Of a stretch of 5,110 nucleotides of DNA, positions 5,109 through 5,110 are shown piece after piece. The notes below the pieces were generated by a model. That model searched no databases, was not told the DNA's origin, and saw only the letters and a list, made by a program, of their open reading frames with translations. Origin of the DNA: Verrucomicrobiota bacterium (lineage in GTDB: Bacteria; Verrucomicrobiota; Verrucomicrobiia; Opitutales; Opitutaceae). Position 1 is the stretch's first letter; the number at the start of each line of letters is the position of its first letter. The stretch lies in the NCBI GenBank assembly GCA_023457035.1, contig JAEWNN010000003.1:1-5110 (forward strand), read 5' to 3'. Both the position numbers and the translations under genes were made by a program.

Positions 5109-5110
5109 GC

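Overview
The window is a very GC-rich bacterial segment with all recognisable genes on the plus strand. Strong G/C at third codon positions, weak or absent Shine-Dalgarno sites on most genes, a divergent MurA and an M48-type peptidase tail together suggest a Verrucomicrobiota genome, most likely the Opitutales/Opitutaceae. This is inferred from family resemblance and composition, not from a marker gene.

Layout. Positions 1-827 hold the C-terminal part of a protein resembling the region after the protease domain in bacterial M48-family metallopeptidases, ending in a TerB-like acidic helical tail. A 249-base GC-rich gap follows. Positions 1077-2387 encode a low-complexity protein of 436 residues: a Pro/Ala-rich half, then an Arg/Gly/Glu-rich (RGG-like) half interrupted by one short amphipathic LFGWVKNLFG segment. 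It ends at a textbook intrinsic terminator (2415-2445). The 303-base gap before the next gene carries a pair of inverted 39-base palindromic elements (2485-2523 and 2582-2620) and a possible -10 box. Positions 2691-3980 encode MurA, the first committed enzyme of peptidoglycan synthesis.

The 3' end of murA contains a near-perfect Shine-Dalgarno sequence that drives a 186-residue conserved hypothetical gene (3986-4546). That gene's codon use is visibly different from its neighbours, so it looks acquired. It overlaps by ATGA with a VOC (glyoxalase/bleomycin-resistance fold) gene (4543-4992) that carries a probable signal peptide. The window ends in a second pair of inverted hairpin units (5006-5033 and 5081-5108). 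Within their shared 28-base core, the only differences between the two units are two compensated base-pair swaps.

How the parts relate. murA, the hypothetical gene and the VOC gene are close enough to share one transcript, but I see no evidence of a shared pathway. The upstream disordered protein is separated from murA by the terminator. No complete novel defence or biosynthetic system is evident. The most unusual content is the two unrelated families of paired palindromes (REP/BIME-like), the disordered RGG-like protein, and the apparently foreign gene inserted behind murA.
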